64,000 bases of DNA from M3007 sp041160955 (GCA_041160955.1 JBEAVK010000087.1:1-64000); one strand, 5' to 3'; positions 42,274-51,343 are shown, numbered from the stretch's first letter. Made by a program: numbers and translations. Notes: generated by a model from the letters alone, not told the origin.

Positions 42274-42816
42274 TTATCTAAGTTTTTGGTTGAGCGAATT
42301 ATCGGGGCAAGCGATACATACTTCCCATTCTTCGTTATATACCGAAGCGTATTTGATCCTTAAATTGATTCTTTGTGTCCTTTTATTAAAGGCTGGGAAT
42401 AGTTTTGCATCGCGTTTGATACTTATCATCGCAATATCTGCGCCGACAGGTAGGAACTCCCCTGGATAGATTAAATCTTGGATAGCATCTTCCGATTCTG
42501 GACTCTCGCTAACCGATAATGAATCCGTAAATACCTTAAAACTTTCTACCGGCTTGCCATCAATTTCATAAATCACCTCCTGTATTACGGCAGGTCCTAC
42601 ACCATAATTGGCCACATGCAGCGCCCATTCAAAGGTGGAATCATTCAAATTGGTCTTATAATAGGGTCTTAAATGCGGCCATACCGAGGCATATTGCTGG
42701 TTTTTTTGCAACTGCATTTGATATACCGACAAAAATAGCGCGCAAAGGCTCACCAAAGCCGCCATGAGTGTTACGGGATTAATTTCTACCGATTTTCTTT
42801 TTTTCTCTTTTGTCAT
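42274..42816 (-). CDS. Membrane-anchored protein of unknown function, third gene of the cinA operon
   Basis: 180 residues: a basic cytosolic start (TKEKKRKSVEINP), one membrane helix at about 15-33 and a beta-rich outside domain (WPHLRPYYKTNLNDSTFEWALHVANYG split over 46-73, GPAVIQEVIYEIDG, AMISIKRDAKLF, INLRIKYASVYNEEW). Proteins of this layout are common hypothetical proteins; no domain name is assigned. It starts five bases after the DUF4230 gene, so it belongs to the same transcript. Confidence 0.75.
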   Translation of the reverse strand: MTKEKKRKSVEINPVTLMAALVSLCALFLSVYQMQLQKNQQYASVWPHLRPYYKTNLNDSTFEWALHVANYGVGPAVIQEVIYEIDGKPVESFKVFTDSLSVSESPESEDAIQDLIYPGEFLPVGADIAMISIKRDAKLFPAFNKRTQRINLRIKYASVYNEEWEVCIACPDNSLNQKLR

Positions 42817-42821
42817 GGTAT

Positions 42822-43406
42822 TTATTGCCCTTTAGATTCTCCTACAATTTCCACCTTCCAGCCCGCACTTTCGATCATGGCCTTGAGCATATCGAGGGTT
42901 TTGCGGCCTTGTTCTTCTGCGGAGGGCAGCAGAGAGGTTTGCGCTTTTTCGCGGATAATTTGCTCAACGCGCTCGTTGATACGATTAAAATCCTGCGGTG
43001 AAAAAGACGTAAATACGCCTTCCGATATATCGTAATAGTCCACCTTATCATCAATGCTTAATATCGTAGCAGCAGGCAAGGGGCCTATGCGAATAATCTT
43101 ATTCTGGGCATCGGTTTCAATTTTTACTTTTTCCAAGTTGTACCCTGCCGATACAGTAGCCGCTACGCGTACCAACATTTTCTTTTCCCAAAAGAAGCTA
43201 AATGCACCTTCGTAATCGTTGTGGCTAAACAATTCTGAAAATTGGCCTTCCACAGTAACCAGTTTCATCACGGTGCGGATCCGCTCTAACATGACCTGTG
43301 CTTCTTCTGTAGGATTAGACTTTGGTTTAAAATAGTACCAACTGGCCCAGCCTCCCAGAAAAAAAATAAAAAGGATTGCCCCAATAAGGCTTATTCTATT
43401 AGACAT
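42822..43406 (-). CDS. DUF4230 family protein
   Basis: 194 residues with a single N-terminal membrane anchor (about 8-27) and the DUF4230 body: ERIRTVMKLVTVEGQFSELF, KKMLVRVAATVSAGYNLEKV, the IGPLPAATILSIDDKVDYYD strand pair and a C-terminal helix EKAQTSLLPSAEEQGRKTL. The function is unknown; the domain is exported. It sits between cinA (5-bp gap) and another membrane protein gene (5-bp gap). Confidence 0.88.
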   Translation of the reverse strand: MSNRISLIGAILFIFFLGGWASWYYFKPKSNPTEEAQVMLERIRTVMKLVTVEGQFSELFSHNDYEGAFSFFWEKKMLVRVAATVSAGYNLEKVKIETDAQNKIIRIGPLPAATILSIDDKVDYYDISEGVFTSFSPQDFNRINERVEQIIREKAQTSLLPSAEEQGRKTLDMLKAMIESAGWKVEIVGESKGQ

Positions 43407-43411
43407 AGTAG

Positions 43412-44674
43412 TTATAGTTTATTATCTAAAAATTTGCGCACTAAATTGAGGGCATAAGTACCCGTTAATTCGATATTTTTCCGCCGGTCGCGGCCAAAAA
43501 TATACTTTGCCGCCACTGTTTTGTCTTTGCTGGCGACAGCCATCCATACGGTACCAACTGGTTTTTCGGGCGTACCACCACTAGGCCCCGCAATACCCGA
43601 TACTGCCACGGCTATATCTACGTTCAAGGCCGATAAAGCACCTTCTGCCATAGATCTTACACAAGCTTCGCTTACCGCCCCTTCCGATGCCAATAGCGCG
43701 GCCGGTACGCCAAGTTTTTCTTGCTTCATTTCGTAAGAATAAGCCACAATAGCCCCAGGGAAATAAGCCGACGCACCAGGCACTTCGGTAATAAGGTGTG
43801 CAATATAGCCTCCAGTGCAACTTTCGGCCGTACCTATTTGCCAATTGCGCGCTAACAGTTTTTGCCCCACTACTTGCGCCAGCGTCTCTTCTTCTCGACC
43901 AAACACCAAATCCGGTATAATCGCCTCCATTTCGGCTATTTTTGTATCCAATTCTGCTGCTAACAGGGCTTCTGAATCGGGTGTTACAGTACCCTCCCAT
44001 ACACCAGTCAGGCGTAAGCGCACCTGTCCAAGTCCGGGTAAATAAGCGATTTTTAAATGAGGCGGCAGGTTGCGTTCAAAATCTTCGATCCGCTTTTCAA
44101 TATTGGTTTCGCCTTCTCCCGCAGTAAGCAAGGTACGGTGCGCAATAGGGCGCGATTGAAACCGCTCGGTCAGCCGTGGTATTACCTCATGGGTCATCAG
44201 GTATTCCATTTCGAAGGGGACACCTGGTAATGCGATATATACTTTATCGTTTTTTTCGAACCACATACCCGGCGCTGTACCCACTTTATTGGTCAAAATG
44301 GTCGCTTTATCGGGCAAAGTAGCCTGGTCGCGCATGGTATGAGGTACAGGGCGTTTTATTTTCACAAAATAACCTTCGATACGGCTATAAGTTGGCTCGT
44401 GAAAAACCATGTCGGACTCAAATATTTCCGCTAATATTTTTTTGGTGATATCGTCCTTTGTCGGCCCCAAGCCCCCCGTCATAATCACCACATCGGCTTG
44501 TTGTTCGGCGTGCGCAATACCATTTCGGATGGCATCCCCTGTATCGCCTACACTGCTTCTGCTGGTGACTCGTATGCCTTTTAGGTTGAGTTCGCGCCCC
44601 ATCCAAGAAGAATTAGTATCGATGATTTGGCCAATGAGTATTTCATCGCCTATGGTTAACAGATGTGCCGTCAT
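43412..44674 (-). CDS. cinA: CinA-family protein (NMN deamidase / ADP-ribose pyrophosphatase type)
   Basis: 420 residues with both domains of full-length CinA. The N-terminal COG1058/MoCF domain has TIGDEILIGQIIDTNSSW near 7-24, MTGGLGPTKDDITK near 65 and ALPGVPFEM near 147. The C-terminal PncC-type amidase domain has GTAESCTGG near 283 with the catalytic Ser/Cys region, and VSGIAGPSGGTPEKPVGTVW near 362. It hydrolyses NMN to NaMN in pyridine nucleotide recycling. First gene of a three-gene operon; TATATTTG promoter box at 44762-44755. Confidence 0.95.
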   Translation of the reverse strand: MTAHLLTIGDEILIGQIIDTNSSWMGRELNLKGIRVTSRSSVGDTGDAIRNGIAHAEQQADVVIMTGGLGPTKDDITKKILAEIFESDMVFHEPTYSRIEGYFVKIKRPVPHTMRDQATLPDKATILTNKVGTAPGMWFEKNDKVYIALPGVPFEMEYLMTHEVIPRLTERFQSRPIAHRTLLTAGEGETNIEKRIEDFERNLPPHLKIAYLPGLGQVRLRLTGVWEGTVTPDSEALLAAELDTKIAEMEAIIPDLVFGREEETLAQVVGQKLLARNWQIGTAESCTGGYIAHLITEVPGASAYFPGAIVAYSYEMKQEKLGVPAALLASEGAVSEACVRSMAEGALSALNVDIAVAVSGIAGPSGGTPEKPVGTVWMAVASKDKTVAAKYIFGRDRRKNIELTGTYALNLVRKFLDNKL

Positions 44675-45125
44675 GTTTGTATAAATAGGCTATTTGCCTT
44701 ATCGTAAATTGAATAATTACCTTGAACCACGCCTCGGAGTCCTAAAAAGAGGTGCAAATATACAGCCAAAATACATACCTCAAATGAATATATTCGATTG
44801 GAGTAAGTGGCTGATTATCATTTTAATAAAATTTGGTAAAATTGTTTATTCAAAACAATAAAGTTAAGATATACTTTTTTGCCAAACTTTTTTTTAAAAA
44901 ACAACGTTACGACTAAGTTAACTTTGTTAATTGGCTCTATTTGCCACGTATAACATTTTCTCCAGTTTTTTGCGGGGAAGTACTGTAAGAGTACTTCCCC
45001 GTTGTTTGTTAAGTTAACGTACCTCAAAAGATATAAAATTGACTAAAAACTGACTGAATTGTTAGGTTTAATTACTAATCTTGCGCCGATTTTATAAAAA
45101 CATTATCGCAAAACAACATTATTCT
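44675..45125. other. Intergenic region between divergent cinA and TolB-like genes
   Basis: It contains the cinA -7 box (44762-44755, minus strand), AT-rich DNA, a perfect 11-bp hairpin GGGGAAGTACT/AGTACTTCCCC (44974-44984 and 44990-45000) and TTAAGTTAAC-like words. The 69-codon minus-strand frame here has a low-complexity composition and is not supported. The downstream gene probably uses TAATCTTG near 45075 as -7 box. Confidence 0.55.
44974..45000. repeat. Perfect 11-bp hairpin
   Basis: GGGGAAGTACT, loop GTAAG, AGTACTTCCCC; followed on the plus strand by GTTGTTTGTT. It stands in a divergent intergenic space, so it is not an end-of-gene terminator for either neighbour; it may be the end of an unseen short transcript. 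Confidence 0.6.
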
Positions 45126-46217
45126 ATGCAATTACTCAGTCGTACTTTTATTTTATGCGCGTTATTGAGCGCAAATATGCTATCCGCACAAAAACCAGAG
45201 GCTACCCCAACTACTAAACCTACCGTGGAGGAAAAGGTGCATTTAAAAAATATTCGCCAAATCACTTTTGGTGGTGATAATGCGGAAGCCTATTGGAGTC
45301 CAAACAGCAAATTCCTTACTTTTCAGAGCAATAACCCTAAATGGGGACTACAATGCGATCAAATATTTAGGATTGATGTGGATAAAGCGGCTAATAACCC
45401 CGCCTATCGCCCAAAGCCCATTAGTACCATGAAAGGCCGTACTACTTGCTCCTTTTTTATGCCCAATGGAAAGGATATTCTTTACGCCAGTACGCACGAA
45501 GGCAGCGCCTCTTGCCCACACACGGGTAATTTGCGCGAAGGAGGTAAGTATTTATGGCCTATTTTTGATACTTATGATATATTTGTAGCCAATAAAAAAG
45601 GTAAATTGATCAAACAATTGACCAATTCAAAAGGCTATGACGCAGAGGCCGTGGTAAGTCCAAAGGGAGACAAAATTGTATTTACCAGCGATCGCTCTGG
45701 TGACCTGGAACTATGGATTATGGATACCGATGGCTCCAATCAAAAACAAATTACGACCGGACTAGGCTACGATGGTGGCGCGTTTTTCTCCGCCGATGGC
45801 AAACAATTGGTATTTCGTGCGAGCCGCCCAACTACCGAAGCCGAGATCAAAGAGTACAAAGATTATTTGGCCAAAGGGCTGGTAGCACCCACTAATATGG
45901 AAATTTATACGGTAAATGTAGATGGCACTAACCTGAAGCAAATCACCAAATTAGGTAAGGCTAATTGGGCGCCTTATTTTCATCCCGATGGTAAAAAAAT
46001 TATTTTCTCCAGCAACCACCACGCCGCACGCGGATATGATTTTCAGTTGTACATGATTAACATAGATGGTACGGGGCTTACCCAACTTACAACGGAAAGT
46101 ATTTTCAATGCTTTTGCTATGTTTTCTCCCGATGGCAAAAAATTAGTATTCTGTAGCAACCGCGATAATGGTGGCGGGCGTGATACCAATGTGTTTGTGG
46201 CAGATTGGGTGGATTAG
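45126..46217 (+). CDS. Secreted TolB-like / WD40-like PD40 repeat protein
   Basis: About 363 residues from ATG 45126, which starts a signal peptide ending at LSAQ. The mature part is a beta-propeller of PD40/TolB blades, each with a SPDGK-type turn: YWSPNSKFLTFQS, FMPNGKDILYAS, VSPKGDKIVFTSDRSGD, FSADGKQLVF, FHPDGKKIIFSSN and FSPDGKKLVFCSNRDNGG. It is periplasmic or surface-located, probably a stand-alone propeller and not the Tol-system TolB, since no tol/pal genes are near. A start at 45081 (TTG) would precede the signal peptide and is less likely. Confidence 0.88.
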   Translation: MQLLSRTFILCALLSANMLSAQKPEATPTTKPTVEEKVHLKNIRQITFGGDNAEAYWSPNSKFLTFQSNNPKWGLQCDQIFRIDVDKAANNPAYRPKPISTMKGRTTCSFFMPNGKDILYASTHEGSASCPHTGNLREGGKYLWPIFDTYDIFVANKKGKLIKQLTNSKGYDAEAVVSPKGDKIVFTSDRSGDLELWIMDTDGSNQKQITTGLGYDGGAFFSADGKQLVFRASRPTTEAEIKEYKDYLAKGLVAPTNMEIYTVNVDGTNLKQITKLGKANWAPYFHPDGKKIIFSSNHHAARGYDFQLYMINIDGTGLTQLTTESIFNAFAMFSPDGKKLVFCSNRDNGGGRDTNVFVADWVD

Positions 46218-46229
46218 TACCCCCTTTCC

Positions 46230-46305
46230 CCCCATTACGGCTGTAAAAAGCGCATTGCAGGAAATAAAAAACGCCAACTGCATCCTTTGCAAAAATAAAG
46301 TGACA
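46230..46305 (+). repeat. Partial copy of the 22631-22785 TIR element
   Basis: ccccattacggctgtaaaaa... (46230-46258) matches 22706-22734 at 27 of 29 positions, and similarity continues to caaaaataaagtgac. The left half is missing next to the end of the TolB-like gene. Confidence 0.6.
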
Positions 46306-46321
46306 CTAGGTCTGGTGGATA

Positions 46322-46367
46322 GATGGTTGACCTACTGAACTTATCTATGTTCAGTAGGCCAACCATC
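46322..46367. terminator. Long hairpin after the TolB-like gene
   Basis: Arms 46322-46340 and 46349-46367 pair at 18 of 19 positions (GATGGTTG.CCTACTGAAC type). Followed by AATAAAAAC with no T-tract; it may be a terminator or protective 3' structure. Confidence 0.55.
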
Positions 46368-46433
46368 AATAAAAACAAAAAAAATCCAAACAAAAAATAG
46401 TATCTTTGTGTGTCAAAATCAATTTAAAAAAAG

Positions 46434-46632
46434 TTGTCCACATCTAGTAAAAAGTAGGCTAGCAACAGGATTTTTCTTTAAAATTTTATGCTAACTACCT
46501 ATTATTCACCCACTTAACCTAGGCTTAACATTGTAGGTGCAATGTGGACAAACAGTGTGGAAAACCAATAATTCATGTGAGTAACCCACTTTATTCCCGT
46601 AGTTATCAACATTTCAACTTGGCTTTTCCACA
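46434..46632. other. Cluster of five DnaA-box-like 9-mers upstream of dnaB
   Basis: One-mismatch matches to TTATCCACA at 46434-46442 (TTGTCCACA), 46543-46551 (complement TTGTCCACA), 46556-46564 (complement TTTTCCACA), 46603-46611 (TTATCAACA) and 46624-46632 (TTTTCCACA). They lie in AT-rich DNA with A/T tracts at 46380-46433 and 46470-46510. This is either a replication-origin candidate or a DnaA-responsive dnaB promoter. Confidence 0.55.
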
Positions 46633-46684
46633 GAAAAAGCATCAATACGGATTGTTTTGAAAGCGGGAAGTACCAAATTCGTGC

Positions 46685-46692
46685 TATATTTG
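46685..46692 (+). promoter_or_regulatory. -7 box four bases before dnaB ATG
   Basis: TATATTTG, then CAAA and the ATG at 46697: a leaderless-type arrangement. Confidence 0.7.
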
Positions 46693-46696
46693 CAAA

Positions 46697-48232
46697 ATGA
46701 CAGAAGAATATTCAAAATCAGATCAACAAGGTAATTCGAGCCGAAAAGGTAAGCAGAACTCCGCTCGGCAAAACGCCGAAGGACTATCTACTTATGTGTT
46801 CGGGAAAGTACAACCACAAGCACTCCAACTAGAAGAAGCGGTACTGGGGGCTTTAATGCTTGATCGGGAGGCATTGCCAGTGGTGATGGATATTCTGCGT
46901 TCGGATAGCTTTTATCTTGAGGCACACCAGCATATTTATAAGTCGGTAATTAAACTGTTCGAGCGTTCCAATCCTGTCGATTTATTGACCGTAACCGAGG
47001 AATTGCGCAAAAGCGGAGACTTGGAAAAAGTAGGTGGCCCCTATTACTTGGTAGAACTGACGAATCGCGTAGCATCAGCGGCCAATATCGAATTTCATGC
47101 TCGTATTATTGCACAGAAACATATCCAACGCGAACTGATCCGTGTCAGCACGGGTATTATCAAGGATGCATACGAGGATACGACCGATGTTTTTGACCTG
47201 CTTGATGATGCCGAAAAAGGGTTATTTGGTATTACCCAAAATAACTTGAGCAGGAGTTACGAATCCATGGACACGCTGGCGAGTAAGGTACTCAAACAAA
47301 TTGAGGAAATGTCGCAAAAAGCCGATGGCCTCACAGGGGTTCCCACCGGTTTTACGGATCTGGATCGGCTCACTTCGGGGTGGCAACCCTCTGATTTAAT
47401 TATCCTTGCTGCACGCCCCGGTATGGGTAAAACCAGTATGGTATTGGCTATGACCCTCAATGCTGCTAAGGATTTTGGTAAACCAGTTGCGCTGTTTTCG
47501 CTGGAAATGGGTAGCACACAATTGGTTTCCCGTTTGATCTCCATGGAAGCCGAAATACAGGGCTCCAAAATGCGGAACGGCAAACTGGAAGATTGGGAAT
47601 GGCAGCAACTCCAAAAAACGGTGGATACCCTGTCTAGGGTGCCTATTTTTATAGATGACACACCTGGTATTAATATCTTTGAGTTGCGCGCCAAATGCCG
47701 CCGACTCAAAATGCAGCACAATATCCAAATGGTGATTATTGACTACCTGCAATTGATGACAGGTTCTTCCGAGGGCAAAAACACCAACCGCGAACAAGAA
47801 ATTTCGGGTATTTCACGCGCATTGAAAAACATGGCGAAGGAACTGAGCGTGCCTGTTATTGCGCTCTCTCAATTGAGCCGTGCCGTAGAAACCCGTGGCG
47901 GGAACAAACGCCCACAATTGAGTGACTTGCGTGAATCTGGTGCCATTGAGCAGGATGCTGATATTGTTTCCTTTATTTATCGCCCAGAGTACTATGGTAT
48001 TTTGGAAGACGAAGAAGGCCAAAGTTTGAAAAGTGTAGCCGAATTTATAGTGGCCAAACACAGGAATGGCGCACTGGATACCGTAAAAATTAAGTTTACA
48101 GATACTTTTGCCAAATTTTCTAACCTCGACGATCCTTCCTTCTCGGGCAGTATGGAAAGTTCTTTGTCTGGGCCATTTACGCCATCTACGTCCATACCTT
48201 CCCGTATGAACGACGAAGATATTCCATTTTAA
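46697..48232 (+). CDS. dnaB: Replicative DNA helicase
   Basis: 511 residues. The N-terminal DnaB domain (QLEEAVLGALMLDREALPVV near 44-63, DLLTVTEEL) is followed by a RecA-like helicase core with Walker A ARPGMGKTS near 240, LFSLEMGSTQLVSRL, Walker B VIIDYLQLM near 350 and ALSQLSRAVE plus DLRESGAIEQDAD near 414. It unwinds the replication fork as a hexamer. No intein is present. It has its own promoter immediately before the ATG and a cluster of DnaA-box-like sites upstream. Confidence 0.97.
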   Translation: MTEEYSKSDQQGNSSRKGKQNSARQNAEGLSTYVFGKVQPQALQLEEAVLGALMLDREALPVVMDILRSDSFYLEAHQHIYKSVIKLFERSNPVDLLTVTEELRKSGDLEKVGGPYYLVELTNRVASAANIEFHARIIAQKHIQRELIRVSTGIIKDAYEDTTDVFDLLDDAEKGLFGITQNNLSRSYESMDTLASKVLKQIEEMSQKADGLTGVPTGFTDLDRLTSGWQPSDLIILAARPGMGKTSMVLAMTLNAAKDFGKPVALFSLEMGSTQLVSRLISMEAEIQGSKMRNGKLEDWEWQQLQKTVDTLSRVPIFIDDTPGINIFELRAKCRRLKMQHNIQMVIIDYLQLMTGSSEGKNTNREQEISGISRALKNMAKELSVPVIALSQLSRAVETRGGNKRPQLSDLRESGAIEQDADIVSFIYRPEYYGILEDEEGQSLKSVAEFIVAKHRNGALDTVKIKFTDTFAKFSNLDDPSFSGSMESSLSGPFTPSTSIPSRMNDEDIPF

Positions 48233-48257
48233 TCTACAAAACACACCAAATATTACG

Positions 48258-48283
48258 GTGTGCTGCACCTTTTATATGAAAAC
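48258..48283 (+). repeat. 26-mer shared with the hutU upstream region
   Basis: GTGTGCTGCACCTTTTATAT followed by GAAAAC differs at two positions from 1230-1255. Confidence 0.5.
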
Positions 48284-48386
48284 GTTGTAGTATCAAGCAA
48301 CCCTATTGGAATAAAGGGATAATCTATTCAAATGTTAGGTTTAGGCTAAATTTTAAGTTTATAGGCTGTATTCGGTTCATCATTTG

Positions 48387-48394
48387 TATCTTTG
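48387..48394 (+). promoter_or_regulatory. -7 box for the alkaline phosphatase gene
   Basis: TATCTTTG, 28 bp before the TTG at 48423. The open frame's earlier TTG at 48384 lies at this box and cannot be the start. Confidence 0.6.
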
Positions 48395-48422
48395 CGGAAA
48401 TTTGACATATCAAAATACAGCA

Positions 48423-49520
48423 TTGAACCTAATACTAAAGATAGTTTTAATTCTTTCTGCAGCCTGCTTTTTGGGTGCAATGACTTTTGGCGTTTCACCC
48501 AAAACAGCCAAGCGTCCTAAAAATATTATTTTTATGGTGGGCGATGGAATGGGTTTAGGCCAAATCACAGCCTCCATGTACGCGCAGCGGAACAAGACTG
48601 TTTTTGATCGGTTTCCGGTAACTGGTTTAATGACAACGCACTCCTCCAATCACTTGATTACCGATTCAGGTGCTGGGGCAACCGCTTTTTCTTGTGGTTG
48701 CAAAACTTTTAATGGCGCAATAGGTGTTAATGCGAAGAAAAAACCCTGCCCAACATTATTGGAAACAGCAGATTCACTGGGTATGTCCACTGGTATTGTG
48801 GTGACATGTAGCATTACCCACGCCACGCCTGCTTCCTTTTATGCGCATGTATCCGAACGTTCCAATATGGAGGATATAGCGGTGTGGTTGGTACAAAATC
48901 GTATTGATTTTTTGATAGGTGGCGGCGGCAAGTATTTTAACAAACGCACCAAAGATAAAAGGAATCTGGTGCAGGAGATGGAAAAAACAGGCTATCAAAT
49001 ATCCACAAACCGTTATGATTCTGTTCCCAAAATACCAGCGGCTGATCGTCCATTTTTTTGGATTACCTCCAACGAAGAACCACCATCGGCATTGAAAGGG
49101 CGTACTTTTTTACCTGAAATGACGCAAGAAGGGATTCCTTTTATTCAAAAACGCGATAATAACCGTGGGTTTTTTATGGTGGTAGAAGGTTCGCAGATTG
49201 ATTGGGCCGGACATAGCAACGATAAACTAACACTCATTGCAGAAATGGCAGATTTTGAAATGGCCGTTTCCCATGCTTTGGATTTTGCTAAAAAAGATGG
49301 CGAAACATTAGTCGTTGTTACAGCCGACCACGAAACAGGCGGTATGGCTATTATTCAAGGCTCTAATTTGGACTCTTTGGATCTTAAATTCACAAGTAAA
49401 GGCCATACAGCATCTACAATTCCTGTATTTGCTTATGGCCCTGGTGCCGATTTTTTTAACGGTGTCTATGATAACACAGATATTTTTTATAGAATAAAAA
49501 AAGCAATGGGGTGGAATTAA
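48423..49520 (+). CDS. Alkaline phosphatase (PhoA family)
   Basis: About 365 residues from TTG 48423, which gives a hydrophobic signal sequence ending around AMTFG. Metal- and active-site motifs of the PhoA superfamily are present: IIFMVGDGMGLGQ near 35, the phosphorylated Ser in ITDSGAGATAF near 80, THATPASFYAH near 132, SQIDWAGHSND near 260 and VVTADHETGGM near 308 (His/Asp zinc ligands). It hydrolyses phosphomonoesters in the periplasm or at the surface. Monocistronic; followed by a TTAAGTATTTGGAC repeat element. Confidence 0.92.
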   Translation: MNLILKIVLILSAACFLGAMTFGVSPKTAKRPKNIIFMVGDGMGLGQITASMYAQRNKTVFDRFPVTGLMTTHSSNHLITDSGAGATAFSCGCKTFNGAIGVNAKKKPCPTLLETADSLGMSTGIVVTCSITHATPASFYAHVSERSNMEDIAVWLVQNRIDFLIGGGGKYFNKRTKDKRNLVQEMEKTGYQISTNRYDSVPKIPAADRPFFWITSNEEPPSALKGRTFLPEMTQEGIPFIQKRDNNRGFFMVVEGSQIDWAGHSNDKLTLIAEMADFEMAVSHALDFAKKDGETLVVVTADHETGGMAIIQGSNLDSLDLKFTSKGHTASTIPVFAYGPGADFFNGVYDNTDIFYRIKKAMGWN

Positions 49521-49539
49521 GTATTTGGACGTACTTAAT
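49516..49539 (+). repeat. Dispersed 3'-end repeat (copy c, short)
   Basis: ATTAAGTATTTGGACGTACT overlapping and following the stop codon of the alkaline phosphatase gene; shares TTAAGTATTTGGAC with copies a, b and d. Confidence 0.5.
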
Positions 49540-49641
49540 CTTGTTTTTATCTTGTTTTTATACTTTTGTGACTTAGTCCTCGTTCTTTCGTTTTAATCCT
49601 TCACATTATTTATTCCCAGGTTCATACCAACTAATCGTCTT

Positions 49642-50712
49642 ATGAGTGTACTTATACTAGGGTTTATCACGTCCTTTGTAATCACCTACATGGCTATTCC
49701 TGCCATAATTACTGTAGCAAAGGCGCGAAAACTTTTTGACCAACCGAATGATCGGAGTTCCCATGCTACGCCCACCCCTTCATTGGGTGGTATTGGTATA
49801 TTCGGTGGTGTAATTTGTGGTGTAATTTTATGGACTCCCACTGCTTATTTTGGCCAATTACAATATACTTTAGCCGCTATTATTCTTTTGTTCTTGGTAG
49901 GTACCCGCGACGATCTTGTACCAATTCCTCCACTTAAAAAATTAGTTATTCAGGTATTAGCAGCAGTTATTTTGATTTATAAAGCAAAGGTTTCAATTAC
50001 CGACTGGTGGGGCATTTTAGGGGTCAACGAACTGAATGAGCCCATTAGTTTTCTATTTTCTCTGGTTGCTATTGTAGGTATCGTTAATGCTTATAATTTG
50101 ATCGATGGGATCAATGGCCTTGCTGGTAGTATTGGACTGATTGCTTCCATATTTTTTGGTTGTTGGTTTTCATTAACCGGACACGTCGAATGGGCTACTG
50201 TGGCGGTGGCGATGGTAGGTGCGCTGACGGCTTTTCTCAAGTTTAATTTTACGCCAGCCCGTATTTTTATGGGTGATACAGGTTCGCTACTTGTTGGTCT
50301 TACGTGCTCGGTGATGTCGTTCGAGTTTATCGCCTTGAGTAAAACGCTGCCTTCCGATAGTATATATTTCTTTGAGGGTGCACCCGTAGTAGCACTAAGT
50401 GTTATGATATTGCCTATTTACGATACGATGCGGGTCTTTTTACGCCGAATGATGCATGGCCATTCGCCATTTCATGCCGATAAGACCCATATTCATCATC
50501 TGATTTTGGCTAAAGGCTACTCACACATGGAATCAACAGGTATTCTTTGTGCTGTAAATCTATTACTCATTGGACTTACTGTTGGCCTACAAGATATTGG
50601 TATCAATCGACTACTTTTGGTATTGGTATTATCTACGGTATTATTGAATTATGTCATGCTGCATATCATGCCGGATAAGCAGGTGCGGGGATTGGCGGGA
50701 GAGCAGGTGTAG
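49642..50712 (+). CDS. WecA/TagO-like undecaprenyl-phosphate sugar-1-phosphate transferase
   Basis: 356 residues with about 10-11 membrane helices and the MraY/WecA superfamily loops: DQPNDRSSHATPTPSLGGIGIF near 32-53, LVGTRDDLVPIPPLKKL near 85, NAYNLIDGINGLAGS near 146 (Asp-rich Mg2+ site), FNFTPARIFMGDTGS near 195 and the WecA-type His box HGHSPFHADKTHIHHLIL near 268. It transfers a UDP-sugar phosphate to the undecaprenyl carrier to begin O-antigen, capsule or teichoic-type polymers. No polysaccharide cluster is adjacent. Confidence 0.93.
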   Translation: MSVLILGFITSFVITYMAIPAIITVAKARKLFDQPNDRSSHATPTPSLGGIGIFGGVICGVILWTPTAYFGQLQYTLAAIILLFLVGTRDDLVPIPPLKKLVIQVLAAVILIYKAKVSITDWWGILGVNELNEPISFLFSLVAIVGIVNAYNLIDGINGLAGSIGLIASIFFGCWFSLTGHVEWATVAVAMVGALTAFLKFNFTPARIFMGDTGSLLVGLTCSVMSFEFIALSKTLPSDSIYFFEGAPVVALSVMILPIYDTMRVFLRRMMHGHSPFHADKTHIHHLILAKGYSHMESTGILCAVNLLLIGLTVGLQDIGINRLLLVLVLSTVLLNYVMLHIMPDKQVRGLAGEQV

Positions 50713-51127
50713 TTTATACAAAAAAAAACGGTAGGTTAACCGAAGTCCACCTACCCGTTTGCGTCATGGGATTATATTGAAAAATGTTATTTATGTTTTG
50801 ATAGATACTGATTTGTACCGTTAAAGTACGGATCTATCCAGAAGCAATTGAAAGAATTTGTGGCGAGGAGGCCAGCCCTACCCCCCAGTGGAACTGGCCC
50901 CTCTCCACGGATTTAAGACCACTAGAGGCCCTATTTCTTGATCGGTTGTTGGATTATACTTCTGCTCTGTAGAGTTTGTGCATGAAAATCCTATTGTAAT
51001 CTATAAATCTATGCACAAAACCTAACAACGCTCAGTAAAAAATAATAAGGATTAAAAAAATCACCCTGTCAGTGATGTCTATATAAATACAACTTCCGTG
51101 CCAAACTCATAATTTTATTATTTTTTT

Positions 51128-51168
51128 CAAAAAAAAAATAAAAAAAATAAAAAAAATAAAAAAAATAG
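51128..51168. repeat. Short A-rich tandem repeat, period 9
   Basis: About four units of aaaaaaaat, then tagggtagc. A slippage-prone simple repeat in the non-coding region. Confidence 0.75.
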
Positions 51169-51303
51169 GGTAGCACGCCATAGCGCACTACCCCTTTATA
51201 ATGGACACCCAATGCTGTGCATGGGTGGAACGACGGCTGTCCCGCTCTTATGTCGAGATTCAACCGTTTTCTTTAAAATTTCTTACCTAAGACTTGGATA
51301 CAA

Positions 51304-51343
51304 TTAAGAATTTGGACATAATTAATTGTGTCCAAATTCTTAA
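51304..51343. repeat. Dispersed 3'-end repeat (copy d), inverted pair
   Basis: TTAAGAATTTGGACA (51304-51318) and TGTCCAAATTCTTAA (51329-51343) are perfectly complementary with a 10-nt loop, directly after the DUF2141 gene (minus strand). Just upstream, acttggatacaattaag repeats the same theme. This copy shows the element as a full hairpin. Confidence 0.7.

Larger units (their letters stand above)
50713..51343. other. 630-bp non-coding region
   Basis: It begins with a hairpin ACGGTAGGT/ACCTACCCGT (about 50729-50759) preceded by an A-tract. A GC-richer stretch (50860-50930) shows nothing recognisable. At 51128-51168 there is an A-rich tandem (period nine, aaaaaaaat), and at 51299-51344 dispersed-repeat copy d. 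The 64-codon minus-strand frame over the A-rich tandem is not a gene. Confidence 0.6.

Noticed and set aside
44818..45027. 69-codon minus-strand frame
   Set aside because: Low-complexity lysine/phenylalanine-rich sequence across AT-rich DNA and a hairpin; no evidence of coding.
51069..51263. 64-codon minus-strand frame with a poly-Phe/Tyr stretch
   Set aside because: Produced by the A-rich nine-base tandem repeat.
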